Both the position numbers and the translations under genes were made by a program. Positions 21,242 to 34,289 of a stretch of DNA of 64,000 bases are shown in pieces (positions within the stretch are counted from its first letter, which is position 1; each line of letters begins with the position of its first letter). The notes under the pieces are model-generated. The model was not told the DNA's origin. It did no database searches and worked only from the letters and a program-made list of their open reading frames with translations. Source of the DNA: Xestospongia muta (lineage: Eukaryota > Porifera > Demospongiae > Haplosclerida > Petrosiidae); assembly GCA_963693285.1 (NCBI GenBank), contig OY848918.1:15436263-15500262 (forward strand). The letters run 5' to 3'.

Positions 21242-24200
21242 TATAAAGAGTTTAGTAAGTTTATCTGTCTTAAATATACTAATAAAGTAGTCTAAATTGG
21301 TAAAACTCTAAAATAAAGAGTTTAGAGCTTTTTGAAAGTTAAAAAAGATTAGAAATTAACTATGAAAACTAGTTAAATAAGCTGATCTAAAGAGTTTAGT
21401 AAGTTTATCTGTCTTAAATATCCTCATAAAGTAGTCTAAATAGGTTAAAACTCTAAAATAAAGAGTTTAGAGCTTTTTGAAAGTTAAAAAAGATTAGAAA
21501 TTAACTGTGAAAACTGGTTAAATAAGCTGATCTAAAGAGTTTAGTAAGTTTATCTGTCTTAAATATACTAATAAAGTAGTCTAAATATGTTAAAACTCTA
21601 AAATAAAGAGTTTAGAGCTTTTTGAAAGTTAAAAACGATTAAAAATTAACTGTGAAAACTGGTTAAATAAGCGAATCTAAAGAGTTTAGTAAGTTTATCT
21701 GTCTTAAATATACTAATAAAGTAGTCTAAATAGGTTAAAACTCTAAAATAAAGACTTTAGAGCTTTTTGAAAGTTGAAAAACATTAAAAATTAACTGTGA
21801 AAACTGGTTAAATAAGCTGATCTAAAGAGTTTAGTAAGTTTATCTGTCTTAAATATACTAATAGAGTAGTCTAAATAGGTTAAACCTCTAAAATAAAGAG
21901 TTTAGAGCTTTATGAAAGTTAAAAAAGATTAAAAATTAATTGTGAAAACTGGTTAAATAAGCTGATCTAAAGAGTTTAGTAAGTTTATCTGTCTTAAATA
22001 TACTAATAGAATAGTCTAAATAGGTTAAAACTCTAAAATAAAGAGTTTAGAGCTTTTTGAAAGTTAAAAAGGATTAAAAATTAACTGTGAAAACTGGTTA
22101 TATAAGCTGATCTAAAGAGTTTAGTAAGTTTATCTGTCTTAAATATACTAATAAAGTAGTCTAAATAGGTTAAAACTCTAAAATAAAGAGTTTAGAGCTT
22201 TTTGAAAGTTAAAAAAGATTAGAAATTAACTGTGAAAACTGGTTAAATAAGCGGATCTAAAAAGTGTAGTAAGTTTATCTGTCTTAAATATACTAATAAA
22301 GTAGTCTAAATAGGTTAAAACTGTAACATAAAGAGTTTAGACCTTTTTGAAAGTTAAAAAAGATTAGAAATAAACTGTGAAAACTGATTAAATAAGCTGA
22401 TCTAAAGAGTTTAGTCATTTTATCTGTCTTAAATATACTAATAAAGTAGTCTAAATAGGTTAAAACTCTAAAATAAAGTGATTAGAGCTTTTTGAAAGTA
22501 AAAAAGATTAGAAATTAACTGTGAAAACTAGTTAAATAAGTAGATCTAAAGAGTTTAGTAAGTTTATCTGTCGTATATATACTAATAATGTAGTCTAAAT
22601 AGGTTAAAACTCTAAAATAAAGTGATTAGAGCTTTTTGAAAGTTAAAAAGATTAGAAATTAACTGTGAAAACTAGTTAAATAAGCAGATCTAAGGACTTA
22701 AATAAGTTTATCTGTATTAAATATACTAATAAAGTAGTCTAAATAGGTTAAAACTCTAAAATAAAGAGTTTAGAGCTTTTTGAAAGTTAAAAAAGATTAG
22801 AAATTAACTGTGAAAACTGGTTAAATAAGCTGATCTAAAGAGTTTAGTAAGTTTATCTGTCTTATATATACTAATAATGTAGTCTAAATAGGTTAAAACT
22901 ATAAAATAATGTGACAAGAGCTTTTTGAAAGTTAAAAAAGATTAGAAATTAACTGGGAAAACTAATTAAATAAGCGGATCTCAAGAGTTTAGTAAGTTTA
23001 TCTGTCTTAAATATACTAATAAAGTAGTCAAAATAGGTTAAAAATCTAAAATAAAGAGTGTAGAGCTTTTTGAAAGTTAAAAAAGATTAGAAATTAACTG
23101 TGAAAACTTGTTAAATAATCTGATCTAAAGAGTTTAGTAAGTTTATCTGTCTTAAATATACTAACAATGTACTCTAAATAGGTTAAAACTCTAAAATAAA
23201 GTGATTAGAGCTTTTTGAAAGTTAAAAAAGATTAGAAATTAACTGTGAAAACTGGTTAAATAAGCTGATCTAAAGAGTTTAGTAAGTTTATCTGTCTTAA
23301 ATATACTAATGAAGTAGTCTAAATATGTTAAAACTCTAAAATAAAGAGTTTAGAGCTTTTTGAAAGTTAAAAAGATCAGAAATTAACTGTGAAAACTAGT
23401 TAAATAAGCTGATCTAAAGAGTTTAGTAAGTTTATCTGTCTTAAATATCCTCATAAAGTAGTCTAAATAGGTTAAAACTCTAAAACAAAGAGTTTAGAGC
23501 TTTTTGAAAGTTAAAAAAGATTAGAAATTAACTGTGAAAACTGGTTAAATAAGCTGATCTAAAGAGTTTAGTAAGTTTATCTGTCTTAAATATACTAATA
23601 AAGTAGTCTAAATAGATTAAAACTCTAAAATAAAGAGTTTAGAGCTTTTTGAAAGTTAAAAACGATTAAAAATTAACTGTGAAAACTGGTTAAATAAGCG
23701 AATCTAAAGAGTTTAGTAAGTTTATCTGTCTTAAATATACTAATAAAGTAGTCTAAATAGGTTAAAACTCTAAAATAAAGAGTTTAGACCTTTTTGAAAG
23801 TTGAAAAAGATTAAAAATTAACTGTGAAAACTCGTTAAATAAGCTGATCTAAAGAGTTTAGTAAGTTTATCTGTCTTAAATATACTAATAAAGTAGTCTA
23901 AATATGTTAAAACTCTAAAATAAAGAGTTTAGAGCTTTTTGAAAGTTAAAAAGATCAGAAATTAACTGTGAAAACTAGTTAAATAAGCTGATCTAAAGAG
24001 TTTAGTAAGTTTATCTGTCTTAAATATCCTCATAAAGTAGTCTAAATAGGTTAAAACTCTAAAATAAAGAGTTTAGAGCTTTTTGAAAGTTAAAAAAGAT
24101 TAGAAATTAACTGCGAAAACTGGTTAAATAAGCTGATCTAAAGAGTTTAGTAAGTTTATCTGTCTTAAATATACTAATAAAGTAGTGTAAATATGTTAAA

Positions 24201-24299
24201 ACTCTAAAATAAAGAGTTTAGAGCTTTTTGAAAGTTAAAAACGATTAAAAATTAACTGTGAAAACTGGTTAAATAAGCGAATCTAAAGAGTTTAGTAAG

Positions 24300-26000
24300 T
24301 TTATCTGTCTTAAATATACTAATAAAGTAGTCTAAATAGGTTAAAACTCTAAAATAAAGAGTTTAGACCTTTTTGAAAGTTCAAAAAGATTAGAAATTAA
24401 CTGTGAAAACTCGTTAAATAAGCTGATCTAAAGAGTTTAGTAAGTTTATCTGTCTTAAATATGCTAATCGAGTAGTCTAAATAGGTTAAACCTCTAAAAT
24501 AAAGAGTTTAGAGCTTTATGAAAGTTAAAAAAGATTAAAAATTAATTGTGAAAACTGGTTAAATAAGCTGATCTAAAGAGTTTAGTAAGTTTATCTGTCT
24601 TAAATATACTAATAGAATAGTCTAAATAGGTTAAAACTCTAAAATAAAGAGTTTAGAGCTTTTTGAAAGTTAAAAAGGATTAAAAATTAACTGTGAAAAC
24701 TGGTTATATAAGCTGATCTAAAGAGTTTAGTAAGTTTATCTGTCTTAAATATACTAATAAAGTAGTCTAAATAGGTTAAAACTCTAAAATAAAGAGTTTA
24801 GAGCTTTATGAAAGTTAAAAAAGATTTAAAATTAATTGTGAAAACTAGTAAATAAGCTGATCTAAAGAGTTTAGTAAGTTTATCTGTCTTAAATATACTA
24901 ATAGAATAGTCTAAATAGGTTAAAACTCTAAAATAAAGAGTTTAGAGCTTTTTGAAAGTTAAAAAAGATTAGAAATTAACTGTGAAAACTTGTTAAATAA
25001 GCTGATCTAAAGAGTTTAGTAAGTTTATCTGTCTTAAATATACTAATAAAGTAGTCTAAATAGGTTAAAACTCTAACATAAAGAGTTTATAGCTTTTTGA
25101 AAGTTAAAAAAGATTAGAAATTAACTGTGAAAACTGGTTAAATAATCTGATCTAAAGAGGTTAGTAAGTTTATCTGTCTTAAATATACTAATAAAGTAGT
25201 CTAAATAGGTTAAAACTCTAAAATAAAGTGATTAGAGCTTTTTGAAAGTTAAAAAAGATTAGAAATTAACTGTGAAAACTGATTAAATAAGCGGATCTCA
25301 AGAGTTTACTAAGTTTATCTGTCTTAAATATACTAATAAAGTAGTCTAAATAGGTTAAAACTCTAAAATAAAGAGTTTAGAGCTTTTTGAAAGTTAAAAA
25401 AGATTATAAATTAACTGTGAAAACTGATTAAATAAGCGTATCTCAAGAGTTCACTAAGTTTATCTGTCTTAAATATACTAATAAAGTAGTCTAAATAGGT
25501 TAAAACTCTAAAATAAAGAGTTTAGAGCTTTTTGAAAGTTAAAAAAGATTAGAAATTAACTGTGAAAACTGGTTAAATAAGCGGATCTAAAAAGTGTAGT
25601 AAGTTTATCTGTCTTAAATATACTAATAAAGTAGTCTAAATAGGTTAAAACTGTAACATAAAGAGTTTAGAGCTTTTTGAAAGTTAAAAAAGATTAGAAA
25701 TTAACTGTGAAAACTGATTAAAAAAGCTGATCTAAAGAGTTTAGTAAGTTTATCTGTCTTAAATATACTAATAAAGTAGTCTAAATAGGTTAAAACTCTA
25801 AAATAAAGAGTTTAGAGCTTTTTGAAAGTTAAAAAAGATTAGAAATTAACTATGAAAACTAGTTAAATAAGCTGATCTAAAGAGTTTAGTAAGTTTATCT
25901 GTCTTAAATATACTAATAAAGTAGTCTAAATAGGTTAAAACTGTGAAATAAAGAGTTTAAAGCTTTTTGAAAGTTAAAAAAGATTAGAAATTAACTGTGA
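24300..26000 (-). repeat. Mirror HOR of L1, copy 1
   Basis: Repeats at about 26.65-28.6 kb with an offset of 2,317 bp (16 monomers): GGTTATATAAGC at 24,702 and 27,019, GATTTAAAATTAATTG about 120 bp further on in both, AATATGCTAAT about 230 bp earlier in both, GCGGATCTCAAGAG at about 25,290 and 27,607. It contains the L1 marker monomers in reversed order. Confidence 0.8.
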
Positions 26001-26091
26001 AAACTGGTTAAATAAGCTGATCTAAAGAGTTTAGTAAGTTTATCTGTCTTAAATATACTAATAAAGTAGTCTAAATATCTTAAAACTCTAA

Positions 26092-26460
26092 AATAAAGAG
26101 TTTAGAGCTTTTTGAAAGTTAAAAAAGATCAGAAATTAACTGTGAAAACTAGTTAAATAAGCTAATCTAAAGAGTTTAGTAAGTTTATCTGTCTTAAATA
26201 TCCTCATAAAGTAGTCTAAATAGGTTAAAACTCTAAAATAAAGAGTTTAGAGCTTTTTGAAAGTTAAAAAGATTAGAAATTAACTGTGAAAACTGGTTAA
26301 ATAAGCTGATCTAAAGAGTTTAGTAAGTTTATCTGTCTTAAATATACTAATAAAGTAGTCTAAATATGTTAAAACTCTAAAATAAAGAGTTTAGAGCTTT
26401 TTGAAAGTTAAAAAAGATCAGAAATTAACTGTGAAAACTAGTTAAATAAGCTAATCTAAA
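26092..26460 (-). repeat. Two-monomer tandem duplication
   Basis: A two-monomer block with AAGATCAGAAATTAACTG, GCTAATCTAAAG and a following AATATCCTCATAAAG is repeated at an offset of about 290 bp (GCTAATCTAA at 26,161 and 26,450). The two copies look nearly identical, a recent small expansion. Confidence 0.75.
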
Positions 26461-26649
26461 GAGTTTAGTAAGTTTATCTGTCTTAAATATCCTCATAAAG
26501 TAGTCTAAATAGGTTAAAACTCTAAAATAAAGAGTTTAGAGCTTTTTGAAAGTTAAAAAGATTAGAAATTAACTGTGAAAACTGGTTAAATAAGCTGATC
26601 TAAAGAGTTTAGTAAGTTTATCTGTCTTAAATATACTAATAAAGTAGTC

Positions 26650-28600
26650 TAAATAGGTTAAAACTCTAAAATAAAGAGTTTAGAGCTTTTTGAAAGTTGA
26701 AAAAGATTAAAAATTAACTGTGAAAACTCGTTAAATAAGCTGATCTAAAGAGTTTAGTAAGTTTATCTGTCTTAAATATGCTAATAGAGTAGTCTAAATA
26801 GGTTAAACCTCTAAAATAAAGAGTTTAGAGCTTTATGAAAGTTAAAAAAGATTAAAAATTAATTGTGAAAACTGGTTAAATAAGCTGATCTAAAGAGTTT
26901 AATAAGTTTATCTGTCTTAAATATACTAATAGAATAGTCTAAATAGGTTAAAACTCTAAAATAAAGAGTTTAGAGCTTTTTGAAATTTAAAAAGGATTAA
27001 AAATTAACTGTGAAAACTGGTTATATAAGCTGATCTAAAGAGTTTAGTAAGTTTATCTGTCTTAAATATACTAATAAAGTAGTCTAAATAGGTTAAAACT
27101 CTAAAATAAAGAGTTTAGAGCTTTATGAAAGTTAAAAAAGATTTAAAATTAATTGTGAAAACTAGTAAATAAGCTGATCTAAAGAGTTTAGTAAGTTTAT
27201 CTGTCTTAAATATACTAATAGAATAGTCTAAATAGGTTAAAACTCTAAAATAAAGAGTTTAGAGCTTTTTGAAAGTTAAAAAAGATTAGAAATTAACTGT
27301 GAAAACTTGTTAAATAAGCTGATCTAAAGAGTTTAGTAAGTTTATCTGTCTTAAATATACTAATAAAGTAGTCTAAATAGGTTAAAACTCTAACATAAAG
27401 AGTTTAGAGCTTTTTGAAAGTTAAAAAGATTAGAAATTAACTGTGAAAACTGGTTAAATAATCTGATCTAAAGAGGTTAGTAAGTTTATCTGTCTTAAAT
27501 ATACTAATAAAGTAGTCTAAATAGGTTAAAACTCAAAAATAAAGTGATTAGAGCTTTTTGAAAGTTAAAAAAGATTAGAAATTAACTGTGAAAACTGATT
27601 AAATAAGCGGATCTCAAGAGTTTACTAAGTTTATCTGTCTTAAATATACTAATAAAGTAGTCTAAATAGGTTAAAACTCTAAAATAAAGAGTTTAGAGCT
27701 TTTTGAAAGCTAAAAAAAATTAGAAATTAACTGTGAAAACTGGTTAAATAAGCTGATCTAAAGAGTTTAGTAAGTTTATCTGTCTTAAATATACTAATAA
27801 AGTAGTCTAAATAGGTTAAAACTCTAAAATAAAGAGTTTAGAGCTTTTTGAAAGTTAAAAAAGATTAGAAATTAACTGTGAAAACTGCTTAAATAAGCGT
27901 ATCTCAAGAGTTTAGTAAGTTAATCTGTCTTAAATATACTAATAAAGTAGTCTAAATAGGTTAAAACTCTAAAATAAAGAGTTTAGAGCTTTTTGAAAGT
28001 TAAAAAAGATTAGAAATTAACTGTGAAAACTGGTTAAATAAGCTGATCTAAAGAGTTTATTAAGTTTATCTCTCTTAAATATACTAATAAAGTAGTCTAA
28101 ATAGGTTAAAACTCTAAAATAAAGAGTTTAGAGCTTTTTGAAAGTTAAAAAAGATTAGAAATTAACTGTGAAAACTGGTTAAATAAGCGGATCTAAAAAG
28201 TGTAGTAAGTTTATCTGTCTTAAATATACTAATAAAGTAGTCTAAATAGGTTAAAACTGTAACATAAAGAGTTTAGAGCTTTTTGAAAGTTAAAAAAGAT
28301 TAGAAATTAACTGTGAAAACTGATTAAATAAGTTGATCTAAAGAGTTTAGTAAGTTTATCTGTCTTAAATATACTAATAAAGTAGACTAAATAGGTTAAA
28401 ACTCTAAAATAAAGAGTTTAGAGCTTTTTGAAAGTTAAAAAAGATTAGAAATTAACTGTGAAAACTTGTTAAATAAGCTGATCTAAAGAGTTTAGTAAGT
28501 TTATCTGTCTTAAATATACTATTAAAGTAGTCTAAATAGGTTAAAACTGTGAAATAAAGAGTTTAAAGCTTTTTGAAAGTTAAAAAAGATTAGAAATTAA
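26650..28600 (-). repeat. Mirror HOR of L1, copy 2
   Basis: Second copy of the series at 24.3-26.0 kb. It ends with monomers that mirror 1.4-1.8 kb exactly: AGTAGACTAAATAGG (about 28,382), ATACTATTAAAGTAG (about 28,516) and ACTGTGAAATAAAG with TTTAAAGC (about 28,547). This is the outer limit of the palindrome. Confidence 0.8.
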
Positions 28601-28924
28601 CTGTGAAAACTGGTTAAATAAGCTGATCTAAAGAGTTTAGTAAGTTTATCTGTCTTAAATATACTAATAAAGTAGTCTAAATAGGTTAAAACTCTAAAAT
28701 AAAGTAATTAGAGCTTTTTGAAAGTTAAAAAGATTAGAAATTAACTGTGAAAACTAGTTAAATAAGCAGATCTAAGGACTTAAATAAGTTTATCTGTCTT
28801 AAATATACTAATAAAGTAGTCTAAATAGGTTAAAACTCTAAAATAAAGAGTTTAGAGCTTTTTGAAAGTTAAAAAAGATTAGAAATTAACTGTGAAAACT
28901 GGTTAAATAAGCTGATCTAAAGAG

Positions 28925-30080
28925 TTTAGTATGTTTATCTGTCTTATATATACTAATAATGTAGTCTAAATAGGTTAAAACTATAAAATAATGTGATTAG
29001 AGCTTTTCGAAAGTTAAAAAAGATTAGAAATTAACTGGGAAAACTAATTAAATAAGCGGATCTCAAGAGTTTAGTAAGTTTATCTGTCTTAAATACACTA
29101 ATAAAGTAGTCTAAATAGGTTAAAAATCTAAAATAAAGAGTGTAGAGCATTTTGAAAGTTAAAAAAAATTAGAAATTAACTGTGAAACTGGTTAAATAAT
29201 CTGATCTAAAGAGGTTAGTAAGTTTATCTGTCTTAAATATACTAATAAAGTAGTCTAAATAGGTTAAAACTCTAAAATAAAGAGTTTAGGACTTTTTGAA
29301 AGTTGAAAATTTGAAATTAACTGTGAAAAATGGTTAAATAAGCTGATCTAAAGAGTTTAGTAAGTTTATCTGTCTTAAATATACTAATAAAGTAGTCTAA
29401 ATAGGTTAAAACTCTAAAATAAAGTGACTAGAGCGTTTTGAAAGTTAAAAAAGATTAGAAATTAACTGTGAAAACTGGTTAAATAAGCTGATCTAAAGAG
29501 TTTAGTAAGTTTATCTGTCTTAAATATACTAATAAAGTAGTCTAAATAGGTTAAAACTCTAAAATAAAGTGACTAGAGCGTTTTGAAAGTTAAAAAAGAT
29601 TAGAAATTAACTGTGAAAACTGGTTAAATAAGCTGATCTAAAGAGTTTAGTAAGTTTATCTGTCTTAAATATACTAATAATGTAGTCTAAATAGGTTAAA
29701 ACTCTAAAATAAAGTGATTAGAGCTTTTTGAAAGTTAAAAAAGATTAGAAATTAACTGTGAAAACTGATTAAATAAGCGGAACTCAAGAGTTTAGTAAGT
29801 TTATCTGTCTTAAATATACTAATAATGTAGTCTAAATAGGTTAAAACTCTAAAATAAAGTGATTAGAGCTTTTTGAAAGTTAAAAAAGATTAGAAATTAA
29901 CTGTGAAAACTAGTTAAATAAGCAGATCTAAGGACTTAAATAAGTTTATCTGTCTTAAATATACTAATAAAGTAGTCTAAATAGGTTAAAACTCTAAAAT
30001 AAAGAGTTTAGAGCTTTTTGAAAGTTAAAAAAGATTAGAAATTAACTGTGAAAACTGGTTAAATAAGCTGATCTAAAGAG
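28925..30080 (-). repeat. Eight-monomer HOR, copy 1 (1,156 bp)
   Basis: Marker TTTAGTATGTTTATCTG with CTTATATATACTAATAATG at 28,925 recurs at 30,081, and GTTGAAAATTTGAAATTAAC recurs at 29,302 and 30,458. Within this copy the AAAGTGACTAGAGCG monomer is itself doubled (29,421 and 29,566, exactly 145 bp apart); the next copy has it once. Confidence 0.85.
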
Positions 30081-30800
30081 TTTAGTATGTTTATCTGTCT
30101 TATATATACTAATAATGTAGTCTAAATAGGTTAAAACTATAAAATAATGTGATTAGAGCTTTTCGAAAGTTAAAAAAGATTAGAAATTAACTGGGAAAAC
30201 TAATTAAATAAGCGGATCTCAAGAGTTTAGTAAGTTTATCTGTCTTAAATACACTAATAAAGTAGTCTAAATAGGTTAAAAATCTAAAATAAAGAGTGTA
30301 GAGCATTTTGAAAGTTAAAAAAAATTAGAAATTAACTGTGAAACTGGTTAAATAATCTGATCTAAAGAGGTTAGTAAGTTTATCTGTCTTAAATATACTA
30401 ATAAAGTAGTCTAAATAGGTTAAAACTCTAAAATAAAGAGTTTAGGACTTTTTGAAAGTTGAAAATTTGAAATTAACTGTGAAAAATGGTTAAATAAGCT
30501 GATCTAAAGAGTTTAGTAAGTTTATCTGTCTTAAATATACTAATAAAGTAGTCTAAATAGGTTAAAACTCTAAAATAAAGTGACTAGAGCGTTTTGAAAG
30601 TTAAAAAAGATTAGAAATTAACTGTGAAAACTGGTTAAATAAGCTGATCTAAAGAGTTTAGTAAGTTTATCTGTCTTAAATATACTAATAATGTAGTCTA
30701 AATAGGTTAAAACTCTAAAATAAAGTGATTAGAGCTTTTTGAAAGTTAAAAAAGATTAGAAATTAACTGTGAAAACTGATTAAATAAGCGGAACTCAAGA
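30081..30800 (-). repeat. Eight-monomer HOR, copy 2 (shortened)
   Basis: Second copy of the 1,156-bp series, ending after the CGGAACTCAAGAG monomer (29,778 in copy 1, 30,789 here). A third copy begins at about 40,363 as part of the 10.28-kb duplication. Confidence 0.8.
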
Positions 30801-33800
30801 GTTTACTAAGTTTATCTGTCTTAAATATACTAATAAAGTAGTCTAAATAGGTTAAAACTCTAAAATAAAGAGTTTAGAGCTTTTTGAAAGTTAAAAAAGA
30901 TTAGAAATTAACTGTGAAAACTGGTTAAATAAGCTGATCTAAAGAGTTTAGTAAGTTTATCTGTCTTAAATATACTAATAAAGTAGTCTAAATAGGTTAA
31001 AACTCTAAAATAAAGAGTTTAGAGCTTTTTGAAAGTTAAAAAAGATTAGAAATTAACTGTGAAAACTGATTAAATAAGCGTATCTCAAGAGTTTACTAAG
31101 TTTATCTGTCTTAAATATACTAATAAAGTAGTCTAAATAGGTTAAAACTCCAAAATAAAGAGTTTAGAGCTTTTTGAAAGTTAAAAAAGATTAGAAATTA
31201 ACTGTGAAAACTGGTTAAATAAGCTGATCTAAAGAGTTTAGTAAGTTTATCTGTCTTAAATATACTAATAAAGTAGTCTAAATAGGTTAAAAGTCTAAAA
31301 TAAAGAGTTTAGAGCTTTTTGAAAGTTAAAAAAGATTAGAAATTAACTGTGAAAACTGGTTAAATAAGCTGATCTAAAGAGTTTAGTAAGTTTATCTGTC
31401 TTAAATATACTAACAATCTAGTCTAGATAGGTTAAAACTCTAAAATAAAGTGATTAGAGCTTTTTGAAACTTAAAAAAGATTAGAAATTAACTGTGAAAA
31501 CTGATTAAATAAGCGGATCTCAAGAGTTTACTAAGTTTATCTGTCTTAAATATACTAATAAAGTAGTCTAAATAGGTTAAAACTCTAAAATAAAGAGTTT
31601 AGAGCTTTTTGAAAGTTAAAAAAGATTAGAAATTAACTGTGAAAACTGGTTAAATAAGCTGATCTAAAGAGTTTAGTAAGTTTATCTGTCTTAAATATAC
31701 TAATAAAGTAGTCTAAATAGGTTAAAACTCTAAAATAAAGAGTTTAGAGCTTTTTCAAAGGTAAAAAAGATTAGAAATTAACTGTGAAAACTGATTAAAT
31801 AAGCGGATCTCAAGAGTTTACTAAGTTTATCTGACTTAAATATACTAATAAAGTAGTCTAAATAGGTTAAAACTCCAAAAGAAAGAGTTTAGAGCTTTTT
31901 GAAAGTTAAAAAAGATTAGAAATTAACTGTGAAAACTGGTTAAATAAGCTGATCTAAAGAGTTTAGTAAGTTTATCTGTCTTAAATATACTAATAAAGTA
32001 GTCTAAATAGGTTAAAACTCTAAAATAAAGAGTTTAGAGCTTTATGAAAGTTAAAAAAGATTAGAAATTAACTGTGAAAACTGGTTAAATAAGATGATCG
32101 AAAGAGTTTCGTAAGTTTATCTGTCTTAAATATACTAATAAAGTAGTCTAAATAGGTTAAAACTCTAAACTAAAGTAATTAGAGCTTTTTGAAAGTTAAA
32201 AAAGATTAGAAATTAACTATGAAAACTAGTTAAATAAGCTGATCTAAAGAGTTTAGTATGTTTATCTCTCTTAAATATACTAATAAAGTAGTCTAAATAG
32301 GTTAAAACTGTAAAATAAAGAGTTTAAAGCTTTTTGAAAGTTAAAAAAGATTAGAAATTAACTGTGAAAACTGGTTAAATAAGCGGATCTAAACAGTGTA
32401 GTAAGTTTATCTGTCTTAAATATACTAATAAAGTAGTCTAAATAGGTTAAAACTGTAACATAAAGACTTTAGAGCTTTTTGAAAGTTAAAAAAGATTAGA
32501 AATTAACTGTGAAAACTGATTAAATAAGCTGATCTAAAGAGTTTAGTAAGTTTATCTGTCTTAAATATACTAATAAAGTAGTCTAAATAGGTTAAAACTC
32601 TAAAATAAAGTGATTAGAGCTTTTTGAAAGTTAAAAAAGATTAGAAAATAACTATGAAAACTAGTTAAATAAGCTGATCTAAAGAGTTTAGTAAGTTTAT
32701 CTGTCTTAAATATCCTCATAAAGTAGTCTAGATAGGTTAAAACTCTAAAATAAAGTGATTAGAACCTTTTTGAAAGTTAAAAAAGATTAGAAATTAACTG
32801 TTAAAACTGATTAAATAAGGGATCTCAAGAGTTTAGTAAGTTTATCTGTCTTAAATATACTAATAAAGTAGTCTAAATAGGTTAAAAATCTAAAATAAAG
32901 AGTGTAGAGCATTTTCAAAGTTAAAAAAGATTAGAAATTAAATGTGAAAACTGGTTAAATAAGCTCATCTAAAGAGTTTAGTAAATTTATCTGTCTTAAA
33001 TATACTAATAAAGCAGTCTAAATAGGTTAAAACTCTAAAATAAAGAGTTTAATGCTTTTTGAAAGTTAAAAAAGATTAGAAATTAACAGTGAAAACTGGT
33101 TAAATAAGCTGATCTAAAGACTTTAGTAAGTTTATATGCCTCAAATTTACTAATAAAGTAGTCTAAATAGGATAAAACTCAAATATAAAGAGTTTAGAGC
33201 TTTTTGAAAGTTAAAAAAGATTAGAAATTAACTGTGAAAACTGGTTAAATAAGCGGATCTAAAAAGTCTAGTAAGTTTATCTGTCTTAAATATACTAATA
33301 AAGTAGTCTAAATAGGTTAAAACTGTAACATAAAGAGTTTAGAGCTTTTTGAAAGTTAAAAAAGATTAGAAATTAACTGTGAAAACTGGTTAAATAAGCT
33401 GATCTAAAGAGTTTAGTAAGTTTATCTGTCTTAAATATACTAATAAAGTAGTCTAAATAGGTTAAAACTCTAAAATAAAGAGTTTAGAGCTTTTTGAAAG
33501 TTAAAAAAGATTAGAAATTAACTTTGAAAACTAGTTAAATAAGCTGGTCTAAAGAGTTTAGTAAGTTTATCTGTCTTAAATATACTAATAAAGTAGTCTA
33601 AATAGGTTAAAACTCTAAAATAAAGAGTTTAGAGCTTTTTGAAAGTTAAAAAAGATTAGAAATTAACTGTGAAAACTGGTTAAATAAGCTGATCTAAAGA
33701 GTTTAGTAAGTTTATCCTTCTTAAATATACTAATAAAGTAGTCTAAATAGGTTAAAACTCTAAAATAAAGTGATTAGTGCTTCTTGAAAGTTAAAAAAGA

Positions 33801-34289
33801 TTAGAAATTAACTGTGAAAACTAGTTAAATAAGCTGATCTAAAGAGTTTAGTAAGTTTATCTGTCTTAAATATCCTCATAAAGTAGTCTAAATAGGTTAA
33901 AAATCTAAAATAAAGTCATTAGACCTTTTTGAAAGTTAAAAAAGATTAGAAATTAACTGTGAAAACTGATTAAATAAGGAATCTCAAGAGTTTAGTAAGT
34001 TTATCTGTCTTAAATATACTAATAAAGTAGTCTAAATAGGTTAAAAATCTAAAATAAAGAGTGTAGAGCATTTTAAAAGTTAAAAAAGATTAGAAATTAA
34101 CTGTGAAAACTGGTTAAATAAGCTCATCTAAAGAGTTTAGTAAATTTATCTGTCTTAAATATACTAATAAAGTAGTCTAAATAGGTTAAAACTCTAAAAT
34201 AAAGAGTTTAGAGCTTTTGAAAGTTAAAAAAGATTAGAAATTAACTGTGAAAACTGGTTAAATAAGCGGATCTAAAGACTTTAGTAAGT

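Larger units (their letters stand above)
18471..28600 (-). repeat. Right outer arm of the giant palindrome
   Basis: Mirror partner of 1,400-15,695, about 4.2 kb shorter. The deficit is accounted for by one missing L3-type copy (about 2.2 kb) and one missing L2-type copy (about 2 kb); the mirror offset steps from 0 to about 2.2 kb to about 4.1-4.2 kb at these places. Past 28.6 kb the monomer order no longer follows the left side: the expected partner of the 1,345 TTGAGATACG monomer is an ordinary monomer at about 28,620. Confidence 0.85.
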
